From CBCPNA01 sp965120415 (GTDB taxonomy: Bacteria; Bacillota; Clostridia; Lachnospirales; CAG-274): a stretch of 30,242 bases of DNA. The notes beneath the pieces are model-generated. The model did no database searches. It worked only from the letters and a program-made list of their open reading frames with translations, and was not told the DNA's origin. A program made the translations under genes and the position numbers. The stretch covers positions 1-30,242 of the forward strand of contig CBCPNA010000030.1 in the NCBI GenBank assembly GCA_965120415.1. The letters run 5' to 3'. Below, piece by piece: positions 22,708 to 30,211 of this stretch. Each line of letters begins with the position of its first letter. Position 1 is the stretch's first letter.

Positions 22708-24596
22708 TTAAGTTCTTTTGCCTTTTTATTTTTAGAAGATTGTGAATTAATATCATTATTTATCAAATAGCTAGTATTTTTAGATATAGAAGAAGCAACT
22801 TTACCCCCAAGGCTTTCTATTTTTTTTAAAAGCTCATTTCTATTTTCAAAAAATTGTAAAGAACCTGTTATAACAAAAGTTTTATTTTTTAATATTAAAT
22901 CTTGATTATTAAAATCTTCTTTTTTTATATTTATATATTTTAAAATATTTTTTATATTTTGTATATTTTTTTCTTTTTGAAAGTATTTAAAAGTAGATGC
23001 TGCTATTACCTCACCAAAACCGTCTATTTCTATTAAATCATCTATACTGGCTTTTATAATACTTTCTAAATTTCCTTTAAAATGGCTTACAAGGAGTTTT
23101 GCGTTTGAAAGCCCTACTTGCTCTATACCTAAAGCATATATAAAATTTGCAAGATTTACATTTTTAGAATTTTCTATAGAGTTTATTATATTTTGGTAAG
23201 ACTTTTCTCCAAAACCAGGCATATTTATAATTTCTTCTTCAAAATTTTTTAAATTATATATATCATCAAAATGCTTTAAAAAATGTTTTTCTATAAACTT
23301 TTTAATTGTCGCTTCTGAAAGCCCCTCTATATTCATAGCATCTCTTGAAACAAAATGTACAAAGCCACTTAAAATTTTTGCACTACAAAATTCATTAGTA
23401 CATTTTAAAATAACCCCTTCTTTTATAGAGGTAACTTCTGTTTTATGCTTACATACGGGGCAATTTTTAGGTATAATTAAATTATCACTTTTGGTAAAAT
23501 TTTCTGCTATTTGTGGTATTATCATATTAGCTTTATAAACAGATATTTCATCGCCTATACCAAGCTTTAAATTTTTTATAACGCTTATGTTATGTAGGCT
23601 AGCTCTATTAACGGTTGTACCTTCTAGCTCTACTTTTTCAAAAATAGCAATAGGGTTTATAAGCCCTGTCCTTGAAACGTTCCATTCTACGTTTAGAAGT
23701 TTTGTTTTACATACTTCGTCTTTCCATTTAAACGCTATAGAATCTTTAGGAAATTTAGATGTTTCTCCTAAAGATTTGCTATAAAAAATATCATTAAATG
23801 TTAAAACAAGCCCATCTGTTGCAAAAGGGTATAAAGGAGCCCTTTTTTCAAATTCCTTTACAGAAGATGCTATTGTTTCTTTATTTACTATTTTGTATTC
23901 AACTATATCAAAGCCTTGTTTTGTTAAAAAATCTAGCTGATTTGATTTTAATACTTCTTCATCTTCTTTTATTAAAGAAAAGGCTATAAAGTTTACATTT
24001 CTTTCTTTTGTTATTTTGTTGTTAAGTTGCCTTACTGTACCGCTACATAAGTTGCGTGGATTTTTATATTTTTCTTCATCTTCCAAATTTTCATTAATTT
24101 TTTCAAAATCTTTAAAAGAAATAACCGCCTCTCCTCTAACAATAAATTTTTCTTTACAAAAAACTTTAAGTGGTATATTTTTAAAAACAGCCACATTATG
24201 TGTAACATCTTCTCCTATTTCTCCATTACCTCTTGTTATAGCTTGTTTTAAAAGCCCCTCTTCATATATTAAAGCAACGGTTAGCCCGTCTAGCTTAAAA
24301 GATAAAATAGCATCATTATCTTTTAAAAATTCTTCTAGCTTAGGTATTTCTTTTGTTTTGTCAAGAGAAAGCATCTTTTTTTCATGCTTTACTTTTTTAA
24401 AATTATCAACAACAGTATACCCAACGTTTATAGTCGGACTGTTAGAGTATACAATACCGGTATTTTTTTCAAGCTCCAAAAGCTCATTAAATAATTTATC
24501 ATATTCAAAATCAGACATAATCTGGCTATCTTTATTATAATAAGCATCATTTGCTTTATTTAAAATATTTATCAGTTTTTTAATTTTCTCTTTCAT
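22662..24596 (-). CDS. ligA: NAD-dependent DNA ligase LigA
   Basis: A 644-aa enzyme that seals nicks in duplex DNA using NAD+. The N-terminal Ia domain (DAYYNKDSQIMSDFEYDKLF) and adenylation site FKLDGLTV (Lys101) are present, followed by the TRGNGEIGEDVTHN and RGEAVI motifs. The OB fold, the four-cysteine zinc finger (CPVCKH...CTNEFCSAK), the helix-hairpin-helix repeats (MPGFGEKSYQNI, EIDGFGEV) and the C-terminal BRCT domain (KTFVITGSLQFFENRNEL to the end) follow in the standard order. Slightly shorter than many LigAs (about 665). The start at 24596 has GGAG 6 nt upstream; the TTG at 24608 overlaps that site. Its 3' end is duplicated 750 bp further on. Confidence 0.96.
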   Translation of the reverse strand: MKEKIKKLINILNKANDAYYNKDSQIMSDFEYDKLFNELLELEKNTGIVYSNSPTINVGYTVVDNFKKVKHEKKMLSLDKTKEIPKLEEFLKDNDAILSFKLDGLTVALIYEEGLLKQAITRGNGEIGEDVTHNVAVFKNIPLKVFCKEKFIVRGEAVISFKDFEKINENLEDEEKYKNPRNLCSGTVRQLNNKITKERNVNFIAFSLIKEDEEVLKSNQLDFLTKQGFDIVEYKIVNKETIASSVKEFEKRAPLYPFATDGLVLTFNDIFYSKSLGETSKFPKDSIAFKWKDEVCKTKLLNVEWNVSRTGLINPIAIFEKVELEGTTVNRASLHNISVIKNLKLGIGDEISVYKANMIIPQIAENFTKSDNLIIPKNCPVCKHKTEVTSIKEGVILKCTNEFCSAKILSGFVHFVSRDAMNIEGLSEATIKKFIEKHFLKHFDDIYNLKNFEEEIINMPGFGEKSYQNIINSIENSKNVNLANFIYALGIEQVGLSNAKLLVSHFKGNLESIIKASIDDLIEIDGFGEVIAASTFKYFQKEKNIQNIKNILKYINIKKEDFNNQDLILKNKTFVITGSLQFFENRNELLKKIESLGGKVASSISKNTSYLINNDINSQSSKNKKAKELNIPILTEEQFLELIK

Positions 24597-24802
24597 AAAT
24601 AACTCCAATAAAGTATTTGTTTATCTTTTGCATGTATGAATAAAAAAATATAAGTCTGCTAGCTGTTTAATTTAATCTTTAAAAATTAATATCTTATAAG
24701 TATTATTATAATACATTTTTTATTATTTGAAAATACTTTATTTTAACTCTATAAGATTTTAATTTTGCTTTAAATGAAAGCAGTTTTTAAATTTCTTTGC
24801 AT

Positions 24803-24831
24803 AAAAAAAAGACTGTTAATTATAAACAGCC
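24803..24831 (-). terminator. Terminator of the PFL operon overlapping the pflA end
   Basis: On the - strand GGCTGTT / AACAGTC (7 bp, one wobble) with the pflA stop codon in its loop is followed by a T8 run. The terminator stem therefore shares bases with the last codons of pflA. Confidence 0.85.
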
Positions 24832-25577
24832 TTTCCATTTCTTTTATCTTTAATGCCTTTTAAGACAATTTCTTTAGCTTTTACTGCATCTTGTTTATCT
24901 AAATTATCCATACCCTTTAAAGGATATTCCATACCTAATTTACTATATTTAACCTCACCCATATTATGATAAGGCAAAATATCGAGCGCTTTAACATTTG
25001 ATAAACTTCCTATAAAAAGCCCTAATTGATATAGATAATCTTCATTAAGGGTATAGCCTTTAACAACAACGTGCCTAATCCATACAGGCATATTTTTTTT
25101 ATCTAAATATTTAGCAAATTGTAGAATTTTATTATTAGATACAGAACATAATTTTTTATGCTCTTCATCGTTTATATGTTTTATATCTAACATTATTAAA
25201 TCTGTATATGATAAAAGCGTATCTAGCTTATCCATATAGCTTTTGTTATCTGGCTCAAATACATAGCCAGATGTATCTATACAAGTATGAATATCTTTTG
25301 CTTTAGCTTTTTTAAAAAGTTCTATTAAAAAATCTATTTGCATAAGTGGCTCACCGCCTGTGACGGTAAGCCCACCTTTTTTATAATAAGATTTTGTTAA
25401 TTCATAACTTGCTAATATTTCATCTGTTGAAATTTTTTTGCCTTTTGAAAACTCCCATGTATCTGGGTTGTGGCAATATAAGCACCTAAGTGGGCACCCT
25501 TGCATAAATACAACAAACCTTACCCCGGGGCCATCTACAGTGCCAAAACTTTCGGTCGAATGAATATAGCCCTCCAT
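24816..25577 (-). CDS. pflA: Pyruvate formate-lyase activating enzyme
   Basis: A 253-aa radical SAM enzyme that installs the glycyl radical on PFL. The CxxxCxxC cluster motif is GCPLRCLYCHNPDTW (Cys28, Cys32, Cys35). HSTESFGTVDGPGVRFVVF and the GGEPLMQ SAM-binding motif are typical of PflA rather than other GRE activases, and there is no extra ferredoxin domain. Length matches (about 245-255). It starts 2 nt after the stop codon of the separate glycyl-radical gene, with no ribosome site of its own, so its translation is probably coupled to that of its own substrate domain. Confidence 0.95.
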   Translation of the reverse strand: MEGYIHSTESFGTVDGPGVRFVVFMQGCPLRCLYCHNPDTWEFSKGKKISTDEILASYELTKSYYKKGGLTVTGGEPLMQIDFLIELFKKAKAKDIHTCIDTSGYVFEPDNKSYMDKLDTLLSYTDLIMLDIKHINDEEHKKLCSVSNNKILQFAKYLDKKNMPVWIRHVVVKGYTLNEDYLYQLGLFIGSLSNVKALDILPYHNMGEVKYSKLGMEYPLKGMDNLDKQDAVKAKEIVLKGIKDKRNGKAVYN

Positions 25578-25579
25578 AA

Positions 25580-25825
25580 TTACATAGCACTATGGAATGT
25601 TCTTGAAATAACGTCGTCTTGTTGTTCTTTAGTAAGTTTGTTAAAGTTAACGGCATATCCAGATACACGAACAGTTAATTGTGGATAATTTTCTGGATGC
25701 GCTTGTGCATCTAATAATGTTTCCCTGTTAAATACATTAACATTAAGGTGATGTCCCCCTTGTTCTACATAGCCATCTAACATTGTTACTAAATTATCGA
25801 TTTGTTGGTTGTTTACATTTTTCAT
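25580..25825 (-). CDS. Stand-alone glycyl-radical domain of PFL (GrcA-like)
   Basis: An 81-aa protein equal to the C-terminal domain of PFL. NLVTMLDGYVEQGGHHLNVN, then LLDAQAHPENYPQLTVRVSG and the tail LTKEQQDDVISRTFHSAM are the PFL C-terminal signature; the radical glycine is Gly56 in RVSGYAV. The start at 25825 has AAGGAGG 7 nt upstream, and an in-frame extension to 25864 has no ribosome site. E. coli GrcA (YfiD) is a similar free domain that replaces an oxygen-cleaved PFL end, but there the main PFL also has its own domain. Here the neighbouring PflB lacks it, so this appears to be an obligate subunit. The short length and lack of the YfiD N-terminal extension agree with that. Confidence 0.92.
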   Translation of the reverse strand: MKNVNNQQIDNLVTMLDGYVEQGGHHLNVNVFNRETLLDAQAHPENYPQLTVRVSGYAVNFNKLTKEQQDDVISRTFHSAM

Positions 25826-25865
25826 AAAAATTCCTCCTTTTTTAATAATAAAACTTATTGACACT

Positions 25866-25880
25866 CTAGCTTTAAGCTAG
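25866..25880 (-). other. Small inverted repeat before the glycyl-radical gene
   Basis: CTAGCTT / AAGCTAG, realistically a 5-bp stem with a 5-nt loop, in the 123-nt gap between the 70-aa gene and the 81-aa gene. It has no T-run, so it is not a terminator. It could affect mRNA stability or processing and so the ratio of subunits. Confidence 0.35.
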
Positions 25881-25948
25881 GTTCTTAATTTTTTAATATT
25901 TATTAAGACTTTTTATGCTATAAATTAGCACTAGGCTCGTGTCCAAAC

Positions 25949-26161
25949 CTATTTATCTTCTAAATCTGATGCGCCATCAAATGTTGGCACTTGACAAGCC
26001 ATATTTTTATTACAATCTAAAGAATTAGCTTTTTTTATATTTTTTGCGTTTATATCGTTATTATTAATGGTAATATTTACATGCCCTACACTGTCTGAAA
26101 CGAAATTATCAAGCATAGATATTATATCATCGACAACATGCTCTTCTTTTTTATTTGTCAT
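25949..26161 (-). CDS. Small PFL-cluster protein resembling a radical-less glycyl-radical domain
   Basis: A 70-aa protein. Residues 9-32 (VVDDIISMLDNFVSDSVGHV, then NITI) align with the start of the glycyl-radical domain encoded next (NLVTMLDGYVEQGGHHLNVN), sharing MLD, V, H and N positions. After that it diverges: no YPQLT, no RVSGY loop and no radical glycine. The tail is Asn/Lys-rich with two cysteines (CNKNMAC) and ends in the acidic FDGASDLEDK. The ATG at 26161 has AGGTGA 5 nt upstream and lies 13 nt after the pflB stop codon, so coupling is likely. It may be a structural or inhibitory partner, or a decayed duplicate. Function unknown. Confidence 0.7.
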   Translation of the reverse strand: MTNKKEEHVVDDIISMLDNFVSDSVGHVNITINNNDINAKNIKKANSLDCNKNMACQVPTFDGASDLEDK

Positions 26162-26174
26162 GCAAATCACCTAA

Positions 26175-28208
26175 CTATAATTTTAATTCTAAATCTCCAA
26201 CAAAAACTTGATCCTCTTTACCTAATGCCCCAGGTATAATAGAAAATGTGTTGGATATACCGTCTTGAGCATCCATAAAAGGAAGTTTGCTAACAGATGC
26301 AAGGCTTGCTATTGCGCCCTTGCTATCACGCCCATGCATTGGATTAGCTCCTGGTGCAAAAGGCTCGCCGCCCTTTCTTCCATCTGGGGTAGAACCGGTT
26401 GCTTTACCATATACAACATTTGAAGTAATTGTTAATATAGAAGTTGTTGGTATACCGTTTCTGTAAGTTGGATTTTCTCTTACGTATTGCATAAATGTGT
26501 GTACAAGCTCTACAGCTATTTCATCTACACGGTCGTCATTATTACCGTATTTAGGAAAATCACCTTCTATTTCATAATCTATAGCTATGCCGTTTTCATC
26601 TCTTATTGGCTTAACTTTAGCATATTTTATAGCAGATAAAGAATCAGCAACAACAGATAAACCAGCTATACCAGTTGCAAACCAGCGTGTTACATTTTTA
26701 TCATGTAAAGCCATTTGAAGCCTTTCATAACAGTATTTATCATGCATATAATGTATAACATTTAATGTATTTACATAAACTCCAGCAAGCCATTTCATCA
26801 TATCTTTATATTTTGCCATAACGTCATCATATTGCAAAATATCGTCTTTAATAGGTACGTATTTAGGACCAACTTGTTTTTTGCTAACTTCATCCACTCC
26901 ACCGTTTATAGCGTATAATAAGCATTTAGCTAAATTAGCTCTAGCTCCAAAAAATTGCATCTCTTTACCTACTCTCATAGAAGATACACAACAAGCTATT
27001 GCATAATCATCGCCATGAGTTATACGCATTATATCATCGTTTTCATATTGGATAGATGAAGAAGTGATAGAAGTTTTAGCACAAAATCTTTTAAAGCCTT
27101 CTGGAAGTTTTGTAGACCATAAAACAGTTAAGTTAGGTTCTGGTGCTGTACCTAAATTATTTAATGTGTGTAAATACCTAAAAGACATTTTTGTAACTAA
27201 TGGCCTGCCGTCTATACCAACTCCACCTATAGATTCTGTAACCCATGTTGGGTCTCCTGAAAATAATGAGTTATATTCTGGAGTCCTTGCAAATTTAACA
27301 AGTCTTAATTTCATTATAAAATGATCGACAAATTCTTGTATTTGCTTTTCTGTATATTTGCCATTTTTTAAATCTCTTTCTGCATAAATATCAATAAATG
27401 TAGAAGTACGCCCTAAAGACATCGCTGCACCGTTTTGTTCTTTAATAGCTGCTAAATAAGCAAGATACATCCATTGTATAGCCTCTTTAACATCTGTTGC
27501 TGGTTTTGATATATCAAAACCGTAAATTTCGCCTAACTTTTTAAGTTCTTTTAATGCTCTTATTTGTTCTGAAAGCTCTTCTCTATCTCTAATGTTGTCT
27601 GAAGTCATGAGAGAACCTGTAGATTGTTTTTGCATTTCTTTATCTTCTATTAATCTATCAACTCCATAAAGGGCAACTCTTCTGTAATCGCCTATTATAC
27701 GCCCACGCCCATAAGCATCTGGTAGCCCTGTTATAATCTTGCTTGACCTACAAGCTTTCATTTCGTCTGTATAAGCGTCAAAAACTCCAGCGTTATGTGT
27801 CTTTCTATGAATTGTAAAAAATTCTTTTATTTCTTCATCTACAGTATAACCGTATGAAGAGCAAGAGCTTTCTGCCATCCTAATACCACCGTAAGGTTGA
27901 AGTGACCTTTTAAAAGGTTTTTCTGTCTGAAATCCTACTATTGTTTCTTTTTCTTTATCTAAATATCCAGCACCGTGAGAAGTTATTGTAGATACAACTT
28001 TTGTATCCATATCTAAAACTCCCCCAGCCTCTCTTTCTTTTTGATTAAGCTCCATAACCTGTTGCCATAAAGCTTTTGTATTTTCTGTAGCACCTTCTAA
28101 AAATGTATCATCTCCTAAATAAGGAGTATAATTTTTTTGGATAAAATCTCTAACATCTATTTCTTTTTGCCAATTTCCTTTTTTAAATTCGTTCCAATAA
28201 GGTTGCAT
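26175..28208 (-). CDS. pflB: Pyruvate formate-lyase large subunit lacking the glycyl-radical domain
   Basis: A 677-aa formate C-acetyltransferase body that converts pyruvate and CoA to acetyl-CoA and formate. The active-site pair is Cys406-Cys407 in DDYAIACCVSSMRVGKEMQF. Other PFL hallmarks: VSTITSHGAGYLDKE, IKTGLPDAYG-like SKIITGLPDAYGRGRIIGDY, QNGAAMSLGRT and ITITSNVVYGKATGSTPDGR-type LTITSNVVYGKATGSTPDGR. It ends at KEDQVFVGDLELKL, where ordinary PFLs (about 740-760 aa) continue into the RVSGYA domain. With the separate 81-aa domain the total is 758 aa. The start at 28208 has GGGAG about 8 nt upstream. The rest of the protein is intact and well conserved, arguing for a working split enzyme. 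Confidence 0.94.
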   Translation of the reverse strand: MQPYWNEFKKGNWQKEIDVRDFIQKNYTPYLGDDTFLEGATENTKALWQQVMELNQKEREAGGVLDMDTKVVSTITSHGAGYLDKEKETIVGFQTEKPFKRSLQPYGGIRMAESSCSSYGYTVDEEIKEFFTIHRKTHNAGVFDAYTDEMKACRSSKIITGLPDAYGRGRIIGDYRRVALYGVDRLIEDKEMQKQSTGSLMTSDNIRDREELSEQIRALKELKKLGEIYGFDISKPATDVKEAIQWMYLAYLAAIKEQNGAAMSLGRTSTFIDIYAERDLKNGKYTEKQIQEFVDHFIMKLRLVKFARTPEYNSLFSGDPTWVTESIGGVGIDGRPLVTKMSFRYLHTLNNLGTAPEPNLTVLWSTKLPEGFKRFCAKTSITSSSIQYENDDIMRITHGDDYAIACCVSSMRVGKEMQFFGARANLAKCLLYAINGGVDEVSKKQVGPKYVPIKDDILQYDDVMAKYKDMMKWLAGVYVNTLNVIHYMHDKYCYERLQMALHDKNVTRWFATGIAGLSVVADSLSAIKYAKVKPIRDENGIAIDYEIEGDFPKYGNNDDRVDEIAVELVHTFMQYVRENPTYRNGIPTTSILTITSNVVYGKATGSTPDGRKGGEPFAPGANPMHGRDSKGAIASLASVSKLPFMDAQDGISNTFSIIPGALGKEDQVFVGDLELKL

Positions 28209-28254
28209 TATATCAACTCCCTTCAAATTTATTGATATTATTTTTTATATTAAT

Positions 28255-28283
28255 ATTATACACAAGTTTTTGAATTAATTCAA
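28255..28283 (-). promoter_or_regulatory. Promoter of the PFL operon with overlapping palindrome
   Basis: On the - strand TTGAAT (28283-28278), a 17-nt spacer and TATAAT (28260-28255). The -35 is part of the perfect 14-bp palindrome TTGAATTAATTCAA (28270-28283), which fits the TTGA-N6-TCAA core bound by CRP/FNR-family regulators. A site covering the -35 would favour repression, or class II-like contact, but the regulator is not identified. Confidence 0.55.
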
Positions 28284-28299
28284 CACTATTTAATATACA

Positions 28300-28430
28300 A
28301 TTTAACAATATGCTTTATAAGTATTATGTTATACTTATAATTTTACCTTATTATAAATATCTTATATGTTTTTGCTAATTTACATATTTTGTAAAATACA
28401 CTATTATGCATAATCATGATTTAGTCAAAC
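28300..28430. other. Non-coding stretch between pflB and the repeats
   Basis: Very AT-rich; no ORF, RNA gene or clear regulatory site recognised apart from scattered TTGTTA-like half sites (for example near 28300). Confidence 0.3.
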
Positions 28431-28473
28431 TTTTTATGATAGTGTAAGAAACAATTTTTGCTATGTAAAAATT
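28431..28473. repeat. 43-bp direct repeat, copy 1, with internal hairpin
   Basis: Nearly identical to 28583-28625 (41 of 43 bases). Contains AATTTTTGC-TAT-GTAAAAATT, a 9-bp stem with one wobble pair. Shared core: ACAATTTTTGCTATG. Confidence 0.85.
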
Positions 28474-28582
28474 ATTAAAAATACTTCTTTTATTTCAAAA
28501 AAACTAGAGCAAAAGCAAGAAGAAAAGTTTTTTTGATATTTAACAAACTCTGTATAAGTAAGAATAAAAAATATTTTAATAT

Positions 28583-28625
28583 TTTTTATGATACTGTAAG
28601 AAACAATTTTTGCTATGCAAAAATT
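28583..28625. repeat. 43-bp direct repeat, copy 2, with perfect internal hairpin
   Basis: The second copy, 152 bp from the first. AATTTTTGC-TAT-GCAAAAATT is a perfect 9-bp stem (28605-28625). The copy is also bracketed by TTTATGATA and TATCATAAA, which could add an outer stem. It lies 60-100 bp upstream of the spoVB-like gene. Function unknown: small RNA, operator or a dispersed genomic repeat. Confidence 0.85.
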
Positions 28626-28630
28626 CTTTA

Positions 28631-28660
28631 TCATAAATAAAAATTCTTGAGCGTATACTA
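28631..28660 (+). promoter_or_regulatory. Possible sigma-E-type promoter of the spoVB-like gene
   Basis: TCATAAAT (28631-28638) and GTATACTA (28653-28660), with 17 nt from ATA to the -10 element, resemble the sigma-E pattern (ATATT, 14-15 nt, CATACAnT) with a G in place of the first C. In B. subtilis spoVB belongs to the sigma-E regulon. Confidence 0.4.
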
Positions 28661-28684
28661 TTAAAAAAATAAAAGAGGGTAAAA

Positions 28685-30205
28685 ATGCAAAACAAAATAA
28701 TAAAAGGAGCTTTTATTTTAACAATAGCAACTATAATAACAAGGCTTTTAGGCTTTGTTTACAGAGTATATATGACAAATATAATAGGCGCTTTAGGTAT
28801 GGGGCTTTATCAGCTTATAATGCCTGTATCTATGCTTGTATGGAGCATATGTTCTGCTGGTTTTTCTACAACTATTTCTAAATTAGTTGCTGAAGAAAAT
28901 GCAAAAAAAGAACACGGAAATATAAAAAGAATTTTAAAAATAAGTAGCTTTTTTTCTATCTTTTTAGCAATTTTGTGTAGTATTTTTATATTTATATTTT
29001 CAAATTACATAGTAAACAATATATTTAAAGATGATAGAATTTTACTTTCATTACATATTATGTGCATAAGCTTTCCTTTTATGGCTTATGGCTCTTGTAT
29101 TAGAGGATATTTTTTAGGTATGCAAAAAACATTAATACCAGCTATTAGCCAAGTTTTAGAGCAAATAGTAAAAATGACCTCTATATACTTTTTATCTTCT
29201 TTATTTATACCTTTAGGGCTTTCTTATGCATGTGCATTAGGGGTTTTAGGTATGTGCCTTGGAGAAATATTTTCTTTTCTTTATGTCTATTTATTATACA
29301 ATAGAGATAACTTACAAAAAAACAAAAAAGCAACTAAAAATATATCAAAATATTGTACAATAATTTTAGCTATGGCGTTACCTTTAACTAGTAATAGAAT
29401 TTTGGGCTCTTTTTTTGTAACTTTAGAAAATATTTTGATACCACAAAAGCTTATACAATATGGATATAATAATTTACAAGCATTAAGCATATTAGGCAAA
29501 CTAAACGGTATGGCTATACCTATTTTAATGTTTCCTTCCTCTTTTTTAAGCTCTATAGCAATAGCTTTAGTACCAGCTATATCTGAAGCAATTTCTCAAA
29601 AAAATACTGTATTTATAAAAAATAATATATCAAAGATTTTTCTTTTTACCTCTATTATTTCTTTTATAGCAGCTGGAGCATTATTTACATTTCCTTTAGA
29701 AATAGGCAATGTCATATATTCTCAAGATATAAAAATATATTTAATTTATTTAAGCGCTATATGTCCTTTTTTATATTACCATCTCGTGTTTTCTGGTATA
29801 TTAAACGGCTTAGGGCTACAAATGTTTATATTAAAAAATAGCTTATTTTCTTCTGTTATAAGCTTAATATTTATTTATTTTTTTGTACCTTTATATGGCG
29901 TAATAGCTTTTATATTAGGCTGGCTTCTTAGCTTAATAATAGTTGATATAACAGCTTTATTAAAGCTAAAAAAACTTATTGATTTTAAATTTGATATAAT
30001 AAACTATATATTTAAGCCTGCTATATGTATTACTGCTAGTTGTATTTTAATAAGGCTATTATATAATTATTTAGTTTATTTTTATTCTAGCATTATATCT
30101 TTAATAATTTGTTTAGCTATATTAACTATTATTTATATATTTTTATTAATAATTACAGAATGTATAAACTTTAAAACATTTAAAGGTATATTAAAATTAA
30201 AATAA
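28685..30205 (+). CDS. spoVB: SpoVB-like polysaccharide/lipid flippase (MOP superfamily)
   Basis: A 506-aa membrane protein with about 14 hydrophobic segments. The N-terminus (KGAFILTIATIITRLLGFVY, then RVYMTNIIGALGMGLYQLI) is the signature of the SpoVB/Wzx-type flippases of Firmicutes. SpoVB is needed for spore cortex peptidoglycan synthesis and is thought to flip lipid-linked precursor across the forespore outer membrane. GAGGG lies before the ATG. It is divergent from the PFL operon. Paralogues in the same family (for example YtgP/Amj-related flippases for vegetative lipid II) cannot be excluded, so the sporulation role is inferred, helped by the sigma-E-like promoter. Confidence 0.87.
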   Translation: MQNKIIKGAFILTIATIITRLLGFVYRVYMTNIIGALGMGLYQLIMPVSMLVWSICSAGFSTTISKLVAEENAKKEHGNIKRILKISSFFSIFLAILCSIFIFIFSNYIVNNIFKDDRILLSLHIMCISFPFMAYGSCIRGYFLGMQKTLIPAISQVLEQIVKMTSIYFLSSLFIPLGLSYACALGVLGMCLGEIFSFLYVYLLYNRDNLQKNKKATKNISKYCTIILAMALPLTSNRILGSFFVTLENILIPQKLIQYGYNNLQALSILGKLNGMAIPILMFPSSFLSSIAIALVPAISEAISQKNTVFIKNNISKIFLFTSIISFIAAGALFTFPLEIGNVIYSQDIKIYLIYLSAICPFLYYHLVFSGILNGLGLQMFILKNSLFSSVISLIFIYFFVPLYGVIAFILGWLLSLIIVDITALLKLKKLIDFKFDIINYIFKPAICITASCILIRLLYNYLVYFYSSIISLIICLAILTIIYIFLLIITECINFKTFKGILKLK

Positions 30206-30211
30206 ATTAAA

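Noticed and set aside
23587..24540. Three + strand ORFs opposite ligA
   Set aside because: They are antisense shadows of ligA, rich in Ser/Leu/Phe with no ribosome site or family match.
26162..26180. Frameshift or sequencing error splitting pflB
   Set aside because: The sequence after the pflB stop does not continue the PFL domain in any frame. A different ORF follows, and the true domain starts about 350 nt later with its own ribosome site.
28296..28310. Rex site upstream of pflB
   Set aside because: Only one half site (TTGTTAA on the - strand) is present; the second half does not match.
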